Origin: Ruminococcaceae bacterium UBA1320
GTDB taxonomy: Bacteria; Bacillota; Clostridia; Oscillospirales; Ethanoligenentaceae
DNA: 6,457 nt
Assembly: GCA_002306975.1 (NCBI GenBank)
Contig: DBTI01000049.1
Location: forward strand, 1-6,457
Direction of reading: 5' to 3'
The notes below the pieces were generated by a model. It was given only the letters and a program-made list of their open reading frames with translations, was not told the DNA's origin and did no database searches. The position numbers and the translations under genes were made by a program. This document shows, piece by piece, positions 3,577-6,457 of the stretch. Position 1 is the first letter of the stretch. The number at the start of each line of letters is the position of its first letter.

Positions 3577-5172
3577 TTAAAATAGCATGTTTTCAATAAA
3601 TTGTTTCTCAAAAAACGCATTTCCCGCAAGCTCAACGATCCTGCATTTTTGCGTAATGTCTTCAATTCTTTTAAAATTGTTATCATTAAGCAGCAGCATG
3701 GATGCGCCCGAAAGGGCGGCGTTGCCCACTGAAATCGCGGAATTTAAAAATTCCTTTGGCAAAAGACCGATACGACAGGCACTTTTAATATCCATGTGGG
3801 TTCCAAAGCCCCCGGCGACAAATACCTGTGATATGTCGGCGGCTTTCAGCCCCGCGGTGTCAAGCAATGCGTCAATTCCCGCAGCAATTGCGGATTTTGC
3901 AAGCTGAACCTCACGCAGGTCTCTTTGATTTATATAAACATCGGAGCCGTCAAAGCTAAAATCTCCGTTATCTTCACACAGGGCGCCGGTTTCGTCAAGA
4001 AGACCTAAGTCCAGTAATGCCGCCGCAGCGTCGATAAGACCTGAACCGCAGATACCGATAGGTTTTTCACCGCCGATTGTTTCATAATTAATCTTGCCGC
4101 CACAGACGGTAACGCGGCTTATTGCGCCTGCGACACTGCCTGTGCCGCAGGCGATGTGAGCGCCTTCAAAAGCCGGCCCGGCCGCTGTGGAACAGCAAAA
4201 AATCTCGTCATTATATAAAAGTGCCATTTCTCCGTTCGTGCCGATGTCAACAAAAAGAGAAGGCTTATCCAATTTATCAAAACCGCAGGCAAGCATTCCG
4301 GCGGTTATATCTCCGCCCACAAAAGCCGAAACGCATGGTGAAAAATAAACATGCGCGCCGGAGTTTATGCCGATTTCAAGAGCGTCGTCGTCCACTTCAC
4401 AGCCAAAAAGTGAAACGGGCTCAAAAGGTGAACGTGCCATGCCTGTTGGGGAAATCCCGGCGGCAATGTGCTGCATAACCGTGTTGCCCGCAACGGTGCA
4501 GTGATAAATGCTCTCTGCTGCCGCGCCAAAACATGTGCAAAATTTGCTTGTCATTTGCACAATAGCACCGCAAATGTCATTGTGAAGCTTTTCGGTGTCG
4601 TTTTCGCAGGCAGCTATGCGTGAAATTACGTCCGCGCCATACTTGCGCTGGGGGTTAAGCATAGCTTCAGTGCCAATTGTTTTGCCTGTTTCAAGGTCAA
4701 AAAATCTGGCGGCGAGTGTAGTTGTGCCAATATCAAAAGCGGCACCTAAAACCGGTGTGTGCTCTTTTTTACTGTCGATTACAACACCGCGAAAGTCCAC
4801 TTCAAACCGGTCGCCGTATGAAAAACAGGTGACAGCGGGTGAAAATTCACAGCTCGTTAAACTGCCGCCCGTTTCAATCTCCACCATCCTAACCTCGGGG
4901 ACAAAAACTTGAATATCTCCCTGCGCTCTCGCAAGGCAGGCAAGCCTGAAACCCTGTGCGATAAGTTCAGGGGAGAGGTGATCCTCTTCCACTGCAGCAG
5001 GCAAAGAAAGTTTACCATAAGCCTTTACAGCGCATTTGCCGCAATGACCGCGCCCCCCGCAGGGAAGGTCTAAAAATATACCTGCTGTGCGCAAAATTTC
5101 CATGATGGTCATATCTTTTTCTGCTTCTATCTCTTTAACAATACGCCCCTGCGTTACAGACACACTTATCAC
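3577..5172 (-). CDS. Ferredoxin-ASKHA ATPase, probable reductive activator of corrinoid proteins
   Basis: The product is 531 residues. Residues 1-95 are a 2Fe-2S ferredoxin domain with the plant-type ligand pattern C38-x5-C44-x2-C47-x31-C79 (PCGGRGHCGKCAV, then FRLACLA). Residues about 141-531 are an ASKHA ATPase domain of the DUF4445 type: phosphate-1 loop AFDIGTTTLAA (145-155), SAFVGGDITAG (282-292), VDIGTNGEMAL (308-318), GICGSGLIDAA (373-383) and adenosine motif VAGGFGTH (452-459). Members such as RamA and the activator of the corrinoid iron-sulfur protein use ATP to drive reduction of inactive Co(II) corrinoid to Co(I). The span between the domains (about 95-140) is short, and the protein is smaller than the roughly 600-residue members I recall. 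The start is GTG at 5172 with AAGGGG (5184-5189) upstream; GTG codon 4 is an alternative. It stands divergent from the DUF1638 gene. No corrinoid protein is in the window, so the partner is inferred only. Confidence 0.88.
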   Translation of the reverse strand: MISVSVTQGRIVKEIEAEKDMTIMEILRTAGIFLDLPCGGRGHCGKCAVKAYGKLSLPAAVEEDHLSPELIAQGFRLACLARAQGDIQVFVPEVRMVEIETGGSLTSCEFSPAVTCFSYGDRFEVDFRGVVIDSKKEHTPVLGAAFDIGTTTLAARFFDLETGKTIGTEAMLNPQRKYGADVISRIAACENDTEKLHNDICGAIVQMTSKFCTCFGAAAESIYHCTVAGNTVMQHIAAGISPTGMARSPFEPVSLFGCEVDDDALEIGINSGAHVYFSPCVSAFVGGDITAGMLACGFDKLDKPSLFVDIGTNGEMALLYNDEIFCCSTAAGPAFEGAHIACGTGSVAGAISRVTVCGGKINYETIGGEKPIGICGSGLIDAAAALLDLGLLDETGALCEDNGDFSFDGSDVYINQRDLREVQLAKSAIAAGIDALLDTAGLKAADISQVFVAGGFGTHMDIKSACRIGLLPKEFLNSAISVGNAALSGASMLLLNDNNFKRIEDITQKCRIVELAGNAFFEKQFIENMLF

Positions 5173-5286
5173 CGCGCCACCACCCCTTGCTTTAAATAAT
5201 CATATCATATAAAAAAATAAAATGACAGGTTTATAAACTGTTATATCACACGATAGCAACTTAATTTTCAAAGAGGAAGCTTGGAA

Positions 5287-5316
5287 GATATAAAAAGCAA
5301 TCGCTTTATTTGTAAA
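5287..5316 (-). promoter_or_regulatory. Possible promoter of the ferredoxin-ASKHA gene
   Basis: On the minus strand TTTACA (5311-5316) and TATATC (5287-5292) are 18 bases apart, predicting a leader of about 110 bases. The spacer contains the inverted repeat AAAGC-N4-GCTTT (5294-5307), placed where a repressor could act. Other weak combinations lie closer to the gene (for example TTGCTA with TTATAA), so the assignment is uncertain. Confidence 0.35.
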
Positions 5317-5352
5317 ATTGTTATATTAATAATTTTGTGCAGCTTTTGATGA

Positions 5353-5381
5353 TTGAATTTTAATTCGCAAAAGGATATTAT
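5353..5381 (+). promoter_or_regulatory. Likely promoter of the DUF1638 gene
   Basis: TTGAAT (5353-5358) and TATTAT (5376-5381) are separated by 17 bases, matching the sigma-A consensus at four and five positions. Initiation near 5388 would give a leader of about 36 bases with the ribosome binding site GGAG at 5412-5415. Together with the opposing promoter it occupies the 251-base divergent region 5173-5423, in which I see no other gene or RNA. Confidence 0.5.
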
Positions 5382-5423
5382 TTATACAAAGGATAACAAA
5401 TCACATACCACGGAGAAAAAACC

Positions 5424-6179
5424 ATGAGATTAAAACTTATATCCTGTAAGGTGCTTTTCAGGGAGCTTTCCCGTATTTGCGCCGAATCTGAAAATTATAT
5501 AGATGCTACATTTCTTCGCCAGGGCTATCACAACGAGCCGACGAAGCTGCATTCGGTCATTCAAAGGGAAATCGACCGCATAGATTCCGGTTACGATACA
5601 CACACCTGTAACGCCGAAGGAATGGATTTTGACGCCATACTGCTCGGCTTTGGCTTGTGTTGCAACGGAACGGCGGGCATTTTTTCACGCAAATATCCAA
5701 TTGTCATCCCCCGCGCGCACGATTGTATAACGCTGCTTTTAGGTTCAGCCACCCGATACCGGCAGATTTTCGATGAATGTTCCGGCGGCGTTTACTGGTA
5801 TTCCTGCGGATGGATCGAAAACAGCCCCATGCCGTGCAAGGAAACAGAGCAAATGAACTTTGACCGCTATAAAGAAAGATACGGTCTGGATAACGCGGCA
5901 TACCTTATCGCAAGAGAAAGCGTGGCTCTGCACGATTACAAACGCGCCGCCTTTATTGATACCGGCGTCAAGGTCAGCGAATACGCGGATTTTACAAAAG
6001 AAGCCGCCGCATATTACGGATTGGAATATAAAAGCTATAGCGGAGACTCAAAGTTGCTTGCGGATTTTATCGGAGGAAACTGGGACGACGAAAAGTTCTT
6101 AAAACTGCAGCCGCACTACTGCGCTGCCCCGAGCTATGATGAAAAAATCATAAGAGCCGAAAAAATGGGCAAGGGTTAG
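5424..6179 (+). CDS. DUF1638-family protein, likely linked to corrinoid methyl transfer
   Basis: The product is 251 residues. ATG at 5424 has GGAG (5412-5415) eight bases upstream. The protein shows the hallmarks I associate with DUF1638: an early LISCKVLFREL strand and helix (C8, R13, E14), DFDAILLGFGLCCNGTAGI (residues 68-86, with C79 and C80), PIVIPRAHDCITLLLGS (92-108, with H99, D100 and C101), and the YWYSCGWIE block (124-132). No signal peptide or membrane segment is evident, so it should be cytosolic. The conserved Cys, His and Asp residues suggest a metal or cofactor site, which is inference. The biochemical role of this family is not known to me. Its genes are often found near corrinoid methyltransferases and their reductive activators in anaerobes and methanogens, which agrees with the divergent ferredoxin-ASKHA gene here. 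It ends at TAG 6177-6179, 18 bases before a strong terminator. Confidence 0.85.
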   Translation: MRLKLISCKVLFRELSRICAESENYIDATFLRQGYHNEPTKLHSVIQREIDRIDSGYDTHTCNAEGMDFDAILLGFGLCCNGTAGIFSRKYPIVIPRAHDCITLLLGSATRYRQIFDECSGGVYWYSCGWIENSPMPCKETEQMNFDRYKERYGLDNAAYLIARESVALHDYKRAAFIDTGVKVSEYADFTKEAAAYYGLEYKSYSGDSKLLADFIGGNWDDEKFLKLQPHYCAAPSYDEKIIRAEKMGKG

Positions 6180-6197
6180 CTTTTCAAATTATAATGT

Positions 6198-6244
6198 AAA
6201 AAGTATCCGCGTTTAACGCTTGTTAAACAGCGGATACTTTTTTT
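6198..6244. terminator. Long bidirectional terminator between DUF1638 and the methyltransferase gene
   Basis: AAAAAGTATCCGC (6198-6210) pairs with GCGGATACTTTTT (6230-6242), and an inner stem GTTTAAC/GTTAAAC (6211-6217 with 6222-6228) closes on a GCTT loop, leaving one bulged A at 6229. The run of seven T (6238-6244) serves the plus-strand gene. The A-run at 6198-6202 gives a shorter U tract for the minus-strand gene, whose stop is at 6263-6265. Confidence 0.92.
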
Positions 6245-6262
6245 AGTAATATAATTGCAAGA

Positions 6263-6457
6263 TTATCGGTGAACGGGCTGAGCCGTCACAATAAAGGCTT
6301 TGCTTTCTAATTTTTTAAAGCTTATATTGCCAAATCCGGCCTGTTTTAAAAGCTGAGTGATAGAATCTTTTGAATACACTCTAAAGTCACCGCTGTCGCC
6401 GAACTGCACGAAAGCGTTTATAATAAACCGCCTGAACGCCGAATAATGCGGGTCAGC
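6263..6457 (-). CDS. C-terminal end of a probable class I SAM-dependent methyltransferase (partial)
   Basis: The minus-strand frame enters from the right edge and ends at TAA 6263-6265, giving 64 residues. The sequence ends with a pattern seen at the C-terminus of methyltransferase type 11/UbiE-like enzymes: a helix-rich segment (DPHYSAFRRFIINAF), then YSKDSITQLLKQAGFGNISFKKLESKAFIVTAQ, that is, a helix leading to a QAGF turn and the final antiparallel beta strands of the Rossmann-like fold. The SAM-binding motif itself would lie outside the window, so the assignment rests on this C-terminal pattern only. Its substrate cannot be guessed. It converges with the DUF1638 gene on the shared terminator at 6198-6244, and there is no sign that it is co-transcribed with the ferredoxin-ASKHA gene. 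Confidence 0.65.
   Translation of the reverse strand, partial: ADPHYSAFRRFIINAFVQFGDSGDFRVYSKDSITQLLKQAGFGNISFKKLESKAFIVTAQPVHR

Noticed and set aside
3551..3577. GAGGAG followed by an ATG opening a seven-codon frame on the plus strand
   Set aside because: It is too short to support as a gene and overlaps nothing conserved; probably chance.
4122..4478. A 118-codon plus-strand reading frame opposite the ferredoxin-ASKHA gene
   Set aside because: It is antisense to a well-conserved gene, its product is a Lys/Arg/Cys-rich nonsense-like sequence, and it has no ribosome binding site or family motif.

Overview
The window looks like chromosomal DNA from a low-to-moderate GC Firmicute, most likely a Clostridia-class anaerobe. 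The reasons are the Firmicutes gene order rpsF-ssb-rpsR, strong AGGAGG-type ribosome binding sites, frequent GTG/TTG starts, and a corrinoid-activase-type iron-sulfur ATPase typical of anaerobes. I see no insertion sequence, CRISPR array, tRNA, rRNA or phage gene.

Layout, left to right. (1) The last 25 codons of an unidentified plus-strand gene and its terminator (1-137). (2) A small secreted protein of unknown function on the plus strand (201-671). It converges on (3) the minus-strand operon rpsF-ssb-rpsR (ribosomal protein S6, single-stranded DNA-binding protein, ribosomal protein S18), occupying 1863 down to 735. This operon has a structured leader that is a good candidate for S6:S18 autoregulation. 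(4) galU (UTP-glucose-1-phosphate uridylyltransferase), also minus strand, has a TTG start, a strong promoter and a leader of about 185 nt with several inverted repeats. (5) A 60-residue glycine-zipper protein lies on the plus strand (3286-3468), divergent from galU. (6) A 531-residue protein with an N-terminal 2Fe-2S ferredoxin domain and a C-terminal ASKHA ATPase domain, the family of reductive activators of corrinoid enzymes, is on the minus strand. (7) A DUF1638-family protein is divergent from it on the plus strand. (8) The C-terminal end of a probable SAM-dependent methyltransferase on the minus strand runs off the right edge.

How they fit together: S6, SSB and S18 form a conserved translation/replication operon. 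galU supplies UDP-glucose for envelope polysaccharides or glycolipids and is a separate unit, with its terminator placed directly in front of the rpsF promoter. The activator-like protein and the DUF1638 protein sit back to back across a 251-bp shared control region. This suggests a role in corrinoid-dependent methyl transfer, but no corrinoid protein or corrinoid methyltransferase lies inside the window, so the target is unknown. Most transcription units end in clear hairpin terminators, several of them symmetrical and serving convergent genes.

Nothing here is a proven new system. The least explained items are the galU leader, the paired hairpins in the rpsF operon, the activator/DUF1638 pair without its substrate, and the two small proteins.
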